Shown: positions 22,866 to 34,120, counted from the first letter of the stretch. The stretch is DNA of 64,000 bases from Pseudomicrostroma phylloplanum (GCA_039545275.1 BCHS01000013.1:62001-126000), one strand, 5' to 3'. Notes: generated from the sequence alone by a model not told the origin. A program made the numbers and translations.

Positions 22866-23132
22866 GGTGATGGCGATGATGGCGACCAAGGTAGCTATCA
22901 CTCTGGTGGTGGTGATGGTGATGGTGGAAGACGGAGCGGCAGTCGCCTCTGCCCTCAGACGGAAAGGGAGGCAGATTTTTTGGCGCTCAAACTCCGCGCG
23001 CAGACGGGAAGGTGGTCAAGCCAGAAATTTGTCCAGACGACGAACGCAGCCAAGGAAGCACAGACAGTCGTAGGCACGACTTCTCATCTTAGACCATCTC
23101 CATACTCGTACCAACCACCCTCGTCCACAATC
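22866..23132. promoter_or_regulatory. bidirectional promoter LCP5 / RRS1
   Basis: 267 bp separate the two start codons. The segment contains ATTTTTTGGC at 22975-22984 (an RRPE-like element) and a GGTGATGG-type repeat near the LCP5 start. Shared control of two ribosome-assembly genes is inferred from the arrangement. Confidence 0.45.
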
Positions 23133-24226
23133 ATGGCTCCTACAGCCACCTCTTCTGCCTCGGCCGCAGCCACAGGCAGCAACGCCTCGTCCAACTTTCA
23201 GTACGATCACGGTCTCCTCTCCGTCACAAACGTCTCCAGCACAAGCACCGCCTCCAAGCCCACCTCTACCTGGCTGCAAGCCCAAACCCACAAGGGCGTC
23301 TCCTCTCTCCTCTCGAACCTCATCGCCACTCTCCCCCTCAAAGTCCACCCCGACCACGGACCCATCCTCACTCTACCCCTCCCTACCACGATCCTCCCTA
23401 GGGCAAAACCTCTACCGAAGCCAAAGCCGTTGACTAAATGGCAGGAGTTTGCAAAGAAGAAGGGGATTGCCGATACGAAGAAGAAGGAGGGTAAATTGGT
23501 TTATGACGAGGCGACGCAGGAGTGGGTTCCCAAGTGGGGCTACAAGGGAAATAATAAGAAGGAGGAGGAACAGTGGATTCATGAGGTGCCTTTTGGTAAA
23601 GGTGAGTCCGCTCAGTAAAAGAGAGAGGCATGCTGTTATGGTGGACAGAGAGAGGAGATTCAGCTGCTCACCCGCCCTGCCTCCCATTCTTCCATCGCTC
23701 AGATGACGACTACGACCCCTCCAAGGCAATGAAGGCCGAGCGTAAGAAGCGCCGTCTACACAACGACGCCCAACGCCTCCGCAACCTAGCCCGCGCCTCT
23801 GCCGCCAGCTCCTCTAGCACCAAAACGTCTTCATCAGCACTCAAATCCGACCCTCTGACCACTCGCACACTCCGCAAAGGCGATCTAGACGCGACTACCA
23901 TGCGCATGCGAGGCTCGACTGCCTCGATGGGCAAGTTCGACCGGGTGCTCCCAGGAGAAGATATCAAGTCTCGTGGGGTGAAGCGATCCTTTGATCCCAA
24001 CGAGCGGGATGCAGGAGAGGAGAAGAAGAGGAGTATGGCCATTCTTGGTGGACTGGATGGATCTGGAGGTGGTGGGGGAAGTAGGAGAAGAGAGAAGGGA
24101 GATGTTGTGAATGCGAGAAAGGCAGTTAGGTTTGAGAGTAAGGGAGAGGGAGCACTGGCGCTTGCTAGGAGGGGAGAGGGCAAGAAGGGTGGCTCGGGTG
24201 GCAGAGGAGGTAAAAGGAGGGGTTGA
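23133..24226 (+). CDS. RRS1: ribosome biogenesis regulatory protein Rrs1
   Basis: Needed for 5S RNP (Rpl5, Rpl11, 5S rRNA) incorporation into pre-60S particles together with Rpf2. Model join(23133..23601,23703..24226), 330 aa, one 101-nt phase-1 intron. Diagnostic blocks: FQYDHGLLSVTN, LPRAKPLPKPKPLTKWQEFA, KKGIADTKKKEGKLVYDEAT and EWVPKWGYKG. After the splice: DDDYDPSKAMKAERKKRRLHN and RLRNLARA, then a Gly/Arg/Lys-rich tail. The open frame extends upstream to a TTG codon; the first ATG (23133, MAPTATSS) is chosen because conserved sequence begins after it. Confidence 0.94.
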
Positions 24227-24433
24227 AGTAGCGGCTGTACGATATTCACTCGAACAGGTCAGGCGCTGCAGAGCTTGCTCAATATTACTGCCTTGGCCAG
24301 ACCGTCATATTGAAGCACAAGAGCAGGCGAATCGCGCAGCAATTCGGAGAGCAGCGACGGCTCGAGAGAAGAACGCTAGACTGATGGACGGAGCGACATC
24401 TGACAGACAAGAACCGGAGGCGCTGCTACTCCT

Positions 24434-27400
24434 TCACTTCTCCTTTCCCTCCCCCTTCCCCTCCCCTCCCGGTGTTTCCGGCTTCTTCCTATATTCAAAC
24501 ACCCTCGACAAGTACGAATCATACTCGCTCATCTCATCAAGAGATCCTCCGCGGTACCTGTGTGCACGGAGAAGGACACGGTAGCGTCCCTCGGGGAGGG
24601 TGAGGGGCGTATCTTCGGGCTCGACGGGGGCGGTGTGGTCTCCGTTGGCTTGGGATGGAGGATGTGGGAGGGTAAGGTCCGTTGTCTGGGGATGGTGGAG
24701 AGGACGCAAGGAGGAATGTGAGTGTGAATGAGAGTGCGGGGAGTCGATAGCTCCCGACGTGCCGTTCGACTCACCAGCGGCCAGGTTCGGAAGCTGCGAT
24801 CGAGCAAGGTGAGAAGAGGCGAGAGGAGGGTGCGATCAGGGTGAGAAGCAGTCTTCGGCGCTTTCACTGCCTGTCTGTACTCACGTTCCACCTGGCAGGA
24901 GCGTATTAGAGTACAGGTCGCGACCGGTAATGTCGTCGTCAGCCATCCGGCCCACGATGGGCACGTCGTCGAATTTGGTATATGTCCTTCCCGTCCCCGT
25001 TCCCATCCCAGAGGCAGTAGTATTCTTATCTTCCTCTCGCAGCTCAAGAAGTGCCAAACTTCGTCGCTCCGGCCCTTCCGTCGGCAGCGTCGAATTGCAG
25101 CACTCTGCATCGTCCACAATGGGGATCGTTGCTTGGAAGTCGAGGTCCGCATCAACGATGTCTATCACGAGTCTCTCCGTGGGCGTCTGCGTCATATAAA
25201 CCAGATTGGGGATAGAAGTCGGGTCCTCCGGGTCAAGCGCCCAGACGCTCGAGTCGTTCCTGATTTGCACCTTATTCCCTGGCTCGAAGAGGGCGGGGAG
25301 GTTCGTGGAGAAGGGGTTCGCGCCGGTGACTAGTGAAGGGATGGTGCGAAGCGAGCCGGCCATGCCCGTGTAGGGGACATTGGCGGTGCCGCTTGGGTCG
25401 TTGAGGCAGACGATGGAGATGCGGCCCGAGTACATGATGATCCGGGGGTGATCGGGGGGAGGGTCGATACTGAATTCGAAGTCGTAGGTCTTGCCGGGCT
25501 CTGCAGGGGATACAGACAACATGAGTCAGCTCAGTGTGAGGGGTAAACAGCTCGTCTCAAGATCCCTCACCCAGATCAAAGACTCTGTGGTACAAGAACA
25601 TCGTAGCAGCCTCATCCGCGTTTTGAGGAATAGCACTAATCATCGACGAGTTGACCGTGAGCCTCTTCTCCGGCGCTCCTTCCTCAAGAAGATACACCGA
25701 CTGAGCGGGGATATGCGTGATATTATAGCTTTGATTCTTCGTGCCGGTATTCTTGATGATGATCTGCTTGTGGTACTCAGTGATGGGACTTGCGCCGAAG
25801 TTGAAGTCGATTGGGTCCGCCTGCGTCGTGAGGTCGATGGCGGCAGTGATGTTGACGAGTCCAGCACCCGCCCAGAAGAGACTCTCGTCACCGCCGCCGT
25901 CCTTGCGCTTGACTCGCGTCGCGGTATGCTTCAGGGCTCTTCGAATTGACGCACTGGAGACGTTGCGCCCATGAACAGACTTGTACAAGGCAACAGCACC
26001 CGACACCGTAGGAGTCGAGAACGAATTACCGGCCGTGATTGCGTATCTCACAGGCAGGGGAACGGCCCCCAGCGTATCGCTGCCGATACCGACGACGTCC
26101 GGCTTGACGAGCTTGAGCTCGTTGTCTGGGCCCCACGACGAGAAGTAGCTCATCAGTCCTGCGCTCGGGTGAGGGTAGTCAGTCAAAACGTCGAAAGGGC
26201 CGCCGGGAGAAAAAGTCGCCTTGATCGACGGGTCCTTCTTGTACGCCTCATAGAGGGCGGTGCCCATGTCTGTCGGCAGCATTGCCATCGTGACTGTCAC
26301 ATTGTTGTTGCTCCCTTTGACCTCCGTCGGATACGAGACGAGGAAACTGAGGGGTGGCAAAAGGAGAAGCGCGGGTCTCAAGGACCTGTGAATAAACGGG
26401 TCGGAGCGACTGTCCTATCCAATGCACTCACAAGTCTTTCGAGACTATCCTCAGGAGATACTTCACTCCTTTGTCAGCGACATGGTCGATCTGTTTCTGG
26501 AAGCCGCAGGCTGTGGCCTGGAAGATTACCAGAATGTAGTCGTCGCCGCCTACGACGTCATCGCCAAGCGGTGAGCAACCCCTGTGCGGAGAGCAAAAGC
26601 AGTCACCACTGTCAGACATTACCCGAGGCCACGCTTGACCATGTTCGACCTCCATACTCACTCGTCATTGATGTCGCTATTTTTAAGAGCAGCTTTACTG
26701 AACCGGATGGGCAATTTGGGCACGGTATGATTGTAGTTCCAGCTCGTGTCAGTAAACACCCTGAGGGTCGAAGTGCCATCGGGAAGTGGAGGCTCAATGG
26801 CCAACGCCCAGCCAGGAAGCTTAGTGCTGGAGACCGATCCTACCGCAATGACCTCCTCGCCTAGCGCGGGCGAGCCCATCAGGAAAGGTCCACTGTCACC
26901 ATTGTTGGCAGCAGAGTACACTAGCGTGACTCCTTGTTGAGCCAGGCGGGAGGCGACCAGAGTCTCGGCTTCTTGCCAGCCTCGCGTGGCGCTCAGAGGG
27001 CCACAGAGTACGTCGCATTTGTCTTTGTAGGCGCGGTCGTACACGCCGAAAGCATCTGCAACGGTGGTGCCGCCGGAAGAGGTGTTGAATGGTTTGAAAG
27101 AGCAGGAGAAGACGCCGTACGTGCGCAGCTTGGCGTCTGGGGCGATGCCGTTGACCCTGCCGTCTGGGTCTCGACCCGCAATGATGCTTGCTACTTGCGT
27201 TGCATGGCCACTGTTGCGTGCAAGAGAGGTATTGTCAATGCTCAAGGTTGGTACGAGACCCACATGCTACTGATGCTACTCACCAACCATTTTCGCTCTT
27301 CGGAGGTCCAGGATGGCGATGGACAGAATCGAACTGGGGGCCGACAAAGTCGTAGCCGCCCTGCAACGGACAGTCGCCGCCGATACAGTCAACACCCGCA

Positions 27401-28175
27401 GGCCTCCCACCATTGAGGACTGGGTGGGAGAAGTCGATGATGCCGTCGACGACGCAGACTGTGACACCTTTGCCCGTGTTTCCCTTCTTGTGCTGGAGAT
27501 CCACGCCCATCATGACATGTGTTGCGTGAGAAGCATCGACGCTCTTGTGAGCTCCATCACTGAGGTCGCGAGCGTGCGCCCGTGGTCTGGGTTGTTCAGC
27601 CCTCTCAAGGGCAACCGGCTGAAGACTTGATACTCCAGCCCCGATAGAGTAGCTCTGGTCGTGTACGCTTGCCGGAGGCTTCAAGTACTGATTTCTTGTC
27701 ACTCTCTGCACTGCAGAAGAGCTCTTCAGGGTATGTACGATATTCTTTCGACCAGCATCGGAGAGAGACCAGTCCATGGAGGCCTTGGATGCAGGATGTA
27801 GCTGGATCGCTGCTCCTAGGTGGATCTCTGGCGAGTCGTAGGTATGGGTGATGGTGACATCCATGAACAGTCGGCGGGATAGGTCGGAGACGTACGAAGA
27901 GAGAGTGTCCTGTAGAATTGGAAAAGAAGCGAGGCATCAGTGTCGGTGATTCGTCGTAGGCTGATGGAATACACATGGGCACGTACTTCCCAGGAGGTCG
28001 TTTCGACTTGGTTAGGGTTGAACTCGACGATGAAGCTATTGGGGACGTATCGAGGAGCTTGATCGTAAAGTTCTACGCCTTTGAGGCTCTTGGCATCGAT
28101 TACCAGCGCGGGAAAAAGCAAAGTGAGAGTCGCAGTCCATGCTGCGAGTTGTCGCCATCGCATCTTGCCAAGCAT
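24434..28175 (-). CDS. secreted subtilisin-like serine protease (S8), eight exons
   Basis: Model complement(join(24434..24685,24775..24793,24885..25500,25571..26385,26432..26581,26662..27240,27284..27909,27987..28175)), 1081 aa. Signal peptide at 1-28 (WTATLTLLFPALVIDA), then an inhibitor-I9-like propeptide (YVPNSFIVEFNPNQ). Catalytic blocks: Asp in VCVVDGIIDFSHP, His in NSGHATQVASIIAG, oxyanion Asn in SAANNGDSGPF, Ser in GNSFSTPTVSGAVAL. The triad is complete, but the surrounding motifs differ from the usual DTG and GHGTH. A PA-like insert (VKYLLRIVSKD) lies between the Asn and Ser blocks, and an Fn3-like region follows. Two introns are very short (43 and 46 nt) and one exon is 19 nt; frame and the conserved C-terminus (LPEGRYRVLLRAHRY) support them. 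The 43-nt intron is the weakest junction. Confidence 0.82.
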
Positions 28176-28238
28176 GACGAGAGGGAGTGGGGATGGGAAG
28201 AGTGCCGAGCCTCGACCTCGTCTGGTAAGAAGCATGCA

Positions 28239-28246
28239 CCTTATAT
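28239..28246 (-). promoter_or_regulatory. TATA box candidate of the subtilase gene
   Basis: ATATAAGG on the minus strand, 64 bp upstream of the start codon at 28175. Confidence 0.5.
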
Positions 28247-29059
28247 CTCTCGGCTTCGAAACATCCTCGGCTCGCCCAAATCAACGTTGCCGTGATTTGC
28301 GGGTGGCCCTGACTTCCAGATTCCGAACCCTGCGTCTGCGCTTAATATCACCCCTAATGAATGTTCCTCGGCCCCCCCTTGCCGGCGGGAACGAACTACC
28401 TCGGCATACCCTGTTCCGGAGTCTACCCTGTCTCCATCTCGCACCAGCATGATGGATCAAGGAGCGAGCTTCTCCGCGATGGGACGGCATCAATGTGAGC
28501 TTGACCTGGGGCATATTAGCGCAGGTATGGGATCCCAGGTCCGCCGGACCGGCGTGAATAAACACGTCCGCGTGAAGCGCAGCTGCTCCTCTCGTTAGAC
28601 GTGTCGCACCTCCAGCATGGCTTCATGACTGGGAAGCCGAGGGTCATTCCTAGTAGACGACCATACTCCTTGACCGGATTGCAATGTACAGACGAAGGCG
28701 CCTCCGGCTTCCTCAGTGGGCCGCCGGCATCGAGCGCTTGACCATGCCTCCACCACGGCTCTCCTTTCCGCTTGCGCTTAGCACCTCCGCTCATGGAGCA
28801 CGCCTTCTCTCCCCTTGTATACCTGAAGTCTGTCCATCGAGAGACTTGCTTCAGCTTCTTATACTGCTCCGCCCCTCAGCTCAGCCCAGACAGACGGCGG
28901 CCCCTGTCCGCCACCTCACGCACCATCACCCGCCTCCTCAACCTCAGAAGTGCTGTGGGCCCCCCTCATCCCTTCAGCAGCACCCTCAGCTTCGCCCACC
29001 TTCTTCGTACCACCGCTGCAGCCACAGATCGTACCGGCTTCCATTCCTCGAGTCGAGTC
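28247..29059. other. divergent region subtilase / CoA-binding gene
   Basis: Promoter sequence of both genes. The right half (28793-29059) is an open frame continuous with the CoA-binding gene and may be a 5' leader or an alternative N-terminus; see that gene. No other gene seen. Confidence 0.45.
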
Positions 29060-29871
29060 ATGGCGCCCGCTACGCAGGAGTTCTTCTCGTCGAAGACGTT
29101 CGCTATTGCTGGTGCGAGCAAGGATCCCAGCAAGTATGGGGTGAGTCAGGGACGTGGGGAGGGAGCAGCCCAGTGTGATATGCGCTATTAGCAAGCTTCG
29201 TTCGGGCCGGAGCAAGAAGACTGGCTGACTGTATTCTGGTATCTTCTCTTCTTCCTGGCTCGCTCTGCGCCTGTAGAACAAGGTGAGCATCCCGAATCTG
29301 GTATTTGCACTGGCTGCTAGTGGCCTAGCATCAAAGTTCTTACCTCCCTCCCTCTTGTTCCCCACCCCGCAGGTCGTAAGGTGGTATAAGGACAACAACT
29401 TCCCCGCCATCCCCATCAACCCAAAAGAGACCAGCATTGAGGACCTGCCGAGCATCGCCTCGGTCTCTGAGCTGCAGCACGCAAAGGAGACGAGCCTCTC
29501 GATCATCACGCCGCCGCATGTCAGCCTTCAGATCGTCAAGACGAGTTTGTTAGAGGTGAGTGGTGAAGGGCAGAGAGCAGCTAGGAGGGGTACTCGATTG
29601 AAGCGATGCTGACATACGCGCTTCTTCTATACAGCTGGGAGTACCTTGGATCTGGCTGCAGCCCGGAGCAGAAGACAAGGCTCTGAGTGAGTACCCTCCC
29701 CCTAACCCCAATTGGCCTCCTCCACTCCCACTAAACCTCCACTTCCATCTATCCACAGGAGACTGGGTGGAGTCCCTCCCTGACGAAGATCTCAAGAGGC
29801 GCGTCATCTACGGTGGACCCTGCATTCTCGTCGAAGGCAGGAGGCTGGCAAAGGCAGAGGGGAAGCTGTGA
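29060..29871 (+). CDS. CoA-binding (Rossmann) domain protein, YccU-like
   Basis: Model join(29060..29140,29277..29282,29373..29555,29635..29686,29759..29871), 144 aa, a typical length for this family. Seen: FSSKTFAIAGASKDPSKYG, NKVVRWYKDNNFPAIPINPK, SLSIITPPHVS, LGVPWIWLQPGAED and a C-terminal block with a conserved cysteine (GGPCILVEG). The second coding exon is 6 nt (AACAAG), flanked by TAG and GTGAGC, and supplies the Asn-Lys of the conserved GNKV motif; skipping it would remove two residues but keep frame. The frame is open upstream to ATG 28793, which would add 89 mostly basic residues ending in FHSSSRV and could act as a mitochondrial presequence; 29060 is preferred because homology starts there. 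The physiological role of this family is poorly defined. Confidence 0.88.
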
Positions 29872-30222
29872 GCCCAGTCCTTTGTATACCAATGACACAC
29901 AGTGGGCCAGCAATAATCGAGGAGAGTGCGGATGAGGTGACGGCCTGAGTTTTGAACGATTCCAGATTGTGACATTAGAGGTTACAGTGCGTGCGTATTA
30001 TGTATGTACATGTAGATAGGGCCAAGTCGGATGTGTGATGTGTGCAGACAGGGTCATAGTGAAGTAAAGTGAAAGTCGAGAAGTCTAGAGCGCGAGCGCT
30101 ATGCTGTTCTGGCAGGAAGACTGACCCAACAAAGAAAGAGCGTCGAGACGTATCGTACCGTGTCAGAAAGTGATCGCTGCGTCGAGTGTCGTACCCCTCC
30201 CCTCGCTCATCGACGAACAAAC
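29872..30222. other. convergent 3' intergenic region
   Basis: 3' flanks of the CoA-binding gene and the Ser/Thr-rich secreted-protein gene. A good donor (GTGAGT at the 30223 stop) and an acceptor near 30121 leave open a short extra exon of the latter. No other gene seen. Confidence 0.4.
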
Positions 30223-30813
30223 TCACAGGTCCGACCACCCGATAGCAATCTGCGTCGTAGCCCACTTTGTCGTCGTCGTCGGCGTCGCGCTGGAAGTCTG
30301 AGCAGACGACGCGGTCGAGCAGCCTACCTTGTTTCCCGCCCCTGCTACTGTGACAGTGACCGTCGTGGTGAAGACCGTCTTTGTCGCGCTCGTCGTGCTA
30401 GTAGCCCGGGAGGCTGAGCTGCTGGTGGAAGAAGTGCTGGATGCGGGCTTGGTGGTAGTGCTCGGCTTTGAGCTTGAGGAGGATGTGGTCCTGGAGGTAG
30501 TTGTCGCTTGAGTAGTGGATGCCTTGCTAGTAGTGGTCGTGGTCGCCTTCGCCGCAGACGAAGTCGTAGTCGTCTTTGCAGAGGCAGCAGCCATCCTCTT
30601 CATGTTGGCCCTTTCGTCATGGCTGAGGCCCACGTCTCCTACGTCAAACTTCGCACCACTTCGAGCTCGGACGAAGTCCAGAACATCCGGATTCGTGTCC
30701 GTTGTCCTCTGCCATGAGGATTGCACATGTGTACCTGAGAAATCCACTGGCGCAGCACTAGTGAAGGGGGCTACTAGGACGACAGCCGTCATTGCGATGG
30801 CGAGGAAGCGCAT
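30223..30813 (-). CDS. small secreted Ser/Thr-rich protein
   Basis: 196 aa from the first ATG (MRFLAIAMTAVVLVAPFTSA), a clear signal peptide with likely cleavage before APVDFSG. Residues 20-75 are a moderately charged segment (DVLDFVRARSGAKFDVGDVG). The rest is dominated by Thr and Ser with Lys and Ala, ending in TVTVTVAGAGNKVGCSTASS and WATTQIAIGWSDL. Heavy O-mannosylation and a cell-wall or extracellular location are likely. No domain is recognised and no GPI signal is visible. The stop codon overlaps a GTGAGT donor, so the true C-terminus could lie in a further short exon near 30098-30120. Confidence 0.65.
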   Translation of the reverse strand: MRFLAIAMTAVVLVAPFTSAAPVDFSGTHVQSSWQRTTDTNPDVLDFVRARSGAKFDVGDVGLSHDERANMKRMAAASAKTTTTSSAAKATTTTTSKASTTQATTTSRTTSSSSSKPSTTTKPASSTSSTSSSASRATSTTSATKTVFTTTVTVTVAGAGNKVGCSTASSAQTSSATPTTTTKWATTQIAIGWSDL

Positions 30814-31435
30814 AGTTGATTGCAATGCAAGGGTAAAGCTTGCTGGGAGGAGACGTCCATAAGCCAATGGTGAGGAGGGAGGGTCATGCAACCAAAAGAG
30901 CCGGGAGGAAAACACACGACGAGCATGTGACCCTTTTGAGTGATCTGGCCATCCGGACACCTCTCTCAGCTAGTCGTTCTGTTTGTTTTTCGCCTCGGTC
31001 GAGTGTGGGTGTCTCAGGAGGTTGTGTGGCGTGCCAGAATCAGAAACGGGCTAGGCTGTGTCCCACTTGACTTGCGAGCGGCTTCTGACCATGCCACACT
31101 CTTGGCCCCTTCCCCCCTCCAGTCGACTACTGGCGAGACGCTGTTGCGGCGCGCATGCGAGTCCGGCTCAGAGTGAGACCTGCCCCTGAGTCGGAGCGGA
31201 GCGGAGCACACTGCAGTGTCTCAAGGTGAGACGAGACGGAGCGCGTGGCTGAACTCTGCACGGGCGGGCGGAAGGGGACGCGCGCACGTGTCGCGCCACG
31301 CTCTCCGTCCCCGTGCAGGGGGCCGTTGCAGTAGCAATTGTTTAAGGCGTCCATTGGCCCGGCCGGGGTGAAAAGTGAGACAGAGGAATGCTTCGATGCA
31401 CCCACCAATACGACCGCTGTGGGGCTGTAGCCTGT
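30814..31435. other. promoter of the secreted Ser/Thr-rich protein and TF 3' flank
   Basis: 622 bp with GC-rich sequence and a 12-bp perfect palindrome (31208-31219). No gene recognised. Confidence 0.4.
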
Positions 31436-34120
31436 CTAGGAGAAAAGCGTATCGTCGCGTACAGGAAACAGGAGCTTCCAGATGTCGTCGTCGCTGGCGG
31501 GGAAGAGGTGGTTGTAGAGATGCACGTCGTCGATGCCTCCCGATCGCGCTTGCCCGCTCGCTACCGCCGCTGTGGGTGTCAAATCGCTAGAGTTGGCGTC
31601 AGTCACTCGATCAGCAGCTGACAGCGATCTGGAGTCGTGTCCGCCGAGGTGCTCGCGCTGCTGTTGATGCTGCCGCGGTAGATGCTGATGGTGCCCATGG
31701 CTCTGCATGACGTTCGTCCAGAGGTCATCCTGAATCATGCGCTGCGTGCTGTCGACGGCCATACTCGAGCCGAGCTGAGTCGATAGAAGACCAGGAGACG
31801 TCGGTGCTGTCCTGTTCTGTGGATGCTGTGCACCATCTCCCTGGCTTGCAGAGAAATCCATCTGCTCGGGTTCGAGCACGGCTGAAGGCTCGTCTATGCC
31901 AGCGAGGAGATGCCTGAGGAGCCGATGCATGTATGCAGGCATGTCGTCTGGTGTCTTTGAAGCCTCTTCCGATGACCTCGCGACATTGGAAAGGACATCA
32001 AAGATCCGAGCGCGATCAGCAAAGGGCATACTGCCATAGTTCTTGATGAGCCAGATGCTAGTCACAGCCAAGCTGACCCATGTGAGATTGAAGCAATAGG
32101 TCAGGTGTCCGGGCTGGGCAAAGTCCTCCTGGAAGACGCGAGAGAGGCCAAGGGCAGCATCGGTGCAGTCTCCAAAGGCAAAGGCAAGTGGTCTCGCCTC
32201 TCCTGGGTCGAGAACTTGCTCCGAGGTGCGATACCGTGCAGCGTACAGGAGGCGATATTCGCAGATGTGGAACCGATAATAGGCGTCGAAGAGCTTGAGG
32301 GTGGACATCTGCTGTGGGACAAATCCAAAGCCGATAGGATGCAGAAGCCACTTTGCCCTCCAGCGCTGCCACTCCTGCTCCACCCACTTGAGCATCCGCA
32401 GATTGGAAGCGTCGCCATTCATGCCCGCTAGCATGTCCGCGTACAGTCGACACATTCGACTAAATGCGACCGTAGGAGCTAGCACACTCTCTCCGGGTGT
32501 AATAATCGCAGGGTGATCAGAAGTTATCCACTCTGTAGGATCTGCTGCTCCTTCTTCGCCCATCATGCGGGGCAGGGAATGGTGAATCGCCAGATGGTAG
32601 TCCGCAATGATCAAGTTGAGCCAGGTCCGCTCCTTGTTGAGGACATGCCGGGCCTGGATCTCGTCCGGTGGCAGGGGCCTAGGTGACTTGAGATGCAGCT
32701 TGAGCTCCTGAGCCATACGAATGGCGTAGCCCACTCGACGCCAGCTCGAAGAGTCGTCAGCCTTCTTCCACTGAGCCAGAATGTTCAGCGCTTGCACCAC
32801 TTCGATGTTCGAAACGCCCGACTCGACGGCCTGAGCGACGAGCTTGTTCGCCAACAGAAGGCAAGACTGATAGACCTTTGGCCTGATGGTTCTCGAAGCC
32901 ACTGTCAGAACAGCGGTGAAGAGGAGCGTAGACTTCTGACGACAGTCCCGCCAGCCATGGATGGCAGGGTCGAGCATGGCGATGGTGACATTGAGGTAGC
33001 GAAAGTAGAAGTCAAAGAGCTCGGAGCATTCCGACTCGGCTAAGAGCCCCACGGCAATGGGATCTGGGCAAGGTGGTTGATGTAGCATCTTCTGTAGGAT
33101 CGTATGCTCTCGAGCAGCTGAAGGGGCGAGTGGCACACCCTGATAGCCCATGGCATCGCTGATCCGTGAATTGGCGAGGCCTGATGTCTCTGATGGTCCG
33201 GTAATATGGGTCGAAAAGGGAGACGCATTGTCGTCGCTGTGGACGATGTGAGAGAAGTGGATATTAGGTCTGCCTACAGAGGAAGACTTTGCCATAGAGC
33301 TGGAGAAAGGACCCACTGAGAACGAAGTGTGGTGACGAGAACCTTCGAGAGGAGTCGCAGAAGCGGGTGACTGGGGGCTGCGATGTGTTGACATGGACGC
33401 GTGTAATTGCGAGAGGGATGGAAGTCGAGGTCGCACGCTTGGCAAGCTCGCAGATGATGCTGGTTGAGGAGCCGCATGAGTAATAGCTAAGCGAGTGGGA
33501 GAGTTCGAGAGAGCTTCGCTCTCTTCCAGCCTGGACTCCTTCTCTCTAGGTAGCGGATCGATCCATGCTGCGTTGGCTGCACTGACATCTGCCTCTTCGC
33601 CTGGTGAGGTACTCTGCGGTGCATGTTTCGGCTTTCTTTGACCCCGGCGATGTTCTCGATATTCACAAAGCAAGCGATGGGCATTGCAGCGACGACACTT
33701 TGTATTCGTGTCTGGGGTGTGACACTTGCGCTTTGCCCTTCGACAGGCTAGACATGACACCTTGCTCGAATTGTTCGTGGTCGCCGCTGCTGCCGCCGCC
33801 GATGTACCCTGCAGAGAAGCGTGAAGGTTGTTTCCGGGGACTTGATGTCCGGCAAAAGAGTCGTCGTGCTCATGCTCGGGCTGAAAGGCCTCTGGGAAGG
33901 TCAGGCTTCGATGACGAGTCCTGGAGTCCAGGGGAAGGGCAGACATGGTCACTGCCGAGACGAGATGTCCTAGAGCATTGGTACCGGGATTTGCCACGGG
34001 CGGGGAGAAGGACGATGCGTGGCGGGAGTAAGGAGGATGGGCGTACGGGACAGGAGACTGATGTCCGTTAGCAGCCAGCTGTGACTGCCCAGATGGACGC
34101 AGTCGATGCTGAGAGGTCAT
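31436..34120 (-). CDS. Zn(II)2Cys6 fungal transcription factor
   Basis: Single-exon gene, 894 aa. The DNA-binding cluster at residues 123-152 has the spacing C-x2-C-x6-C-x8-C-x2-C-x6-C (CLACRRAKRKC, then CRRC, then C152), followed by a basic linker RGQRKPKH. The middle region (about residues 350-640) matches the fungal-specific transcription factor domain: LFDFYFRYLNVTIAMLDPAIH, WRRVGYAIRMAQELKLH, and a characteristic long helical region. The N-terminus is Ser/Pro/His-rich, and a Gln/His run (HHQHLPRQHQQQREH) lies near the C-terminus, typical of activation regions. Its targets are unknown. Its start faces the 3' end of the MsrB gene across 254 bp, so it does not share a promoter with a neighbour. 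Confidence 0.9.
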   Translation of the reverse strand: MTSQHRLRPSGQSQLAANGHQSPVPYAHPPYSRHASSFSPPVANPGTNALGHLVSAVTMSALPLDSRTRHRSLTFPEAFQPEHEHDDSFAGHQVPGNNLHASLQGTSAAAAAATTNNSSKVSCLACRRAKRKCHTPDTNTKCRRCNAHRLLCEYREHRRGQRKPKHAPQSTSPGEEADVSAANAAWIDPLPREKESRLEESEALSNSPTRLAITHAAPQPASSASLPSVRPRLPSLSQLHASMSTHRSPQSPASATPLEGSRHHTSFSVGPFSSSMAKSSSVGRPNIHFSHIVHSDDNASPFSTHITGPSETSGLANSRISDAMGYQGVPLAPSAAREHTILQKMLHQPPCPDPIAVGLLAESECSELFDFYFRYLNVTIAMLDPAIHGWRDCRQKSTLLFTAVLTVASRTIRPKVYQSCLLLANKLVAQAVESGVSNIEVVQALNILAQWKKADDSSSWRRVGYAIRMAQELKLHLKSPRPLPPDEIQARHVLNKERTWLNLIIADYHLAIHHSLPRMMGEEGAADPTEWITSDHPAIITPGESVLAPTVAFSRMCRLYADMLAGMNGDASNLRMLKWVEQEWQRWRAKWLLHPIGFGFVPQQMSTLKLFDAYYRFHICEYRLLYAARYRTSEQVLDPGEARPLAFAFGDCTDAALGLSRVFQEDFAQPGHLTYCFNLTWVSLAVTSIWLIKNYGSMPFADRARIFDVLSNVARSSEEASKTPDDMPAYMHRLLRHLLAGIDEPSAVLEPEQMDFSASQGDGAQHPQNRTAPTSPGLLSTQLGSSMAVDSTQRMIQDDLWTNVMQSHGHHQHLPRQHQQQREHLGGHDSRSLSAADRVTDANSSDLTPTAAVASGQARSGGIDDVHLYNHLFPASDDDIWKLLFPVRDDTLFS

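Noticed and set aside
31208..31219. 12-bp perfect palindrome ACACTGCAGTGT
   Set aside because: A single copy with no flanking symmetry or repeated partner; could be chance.
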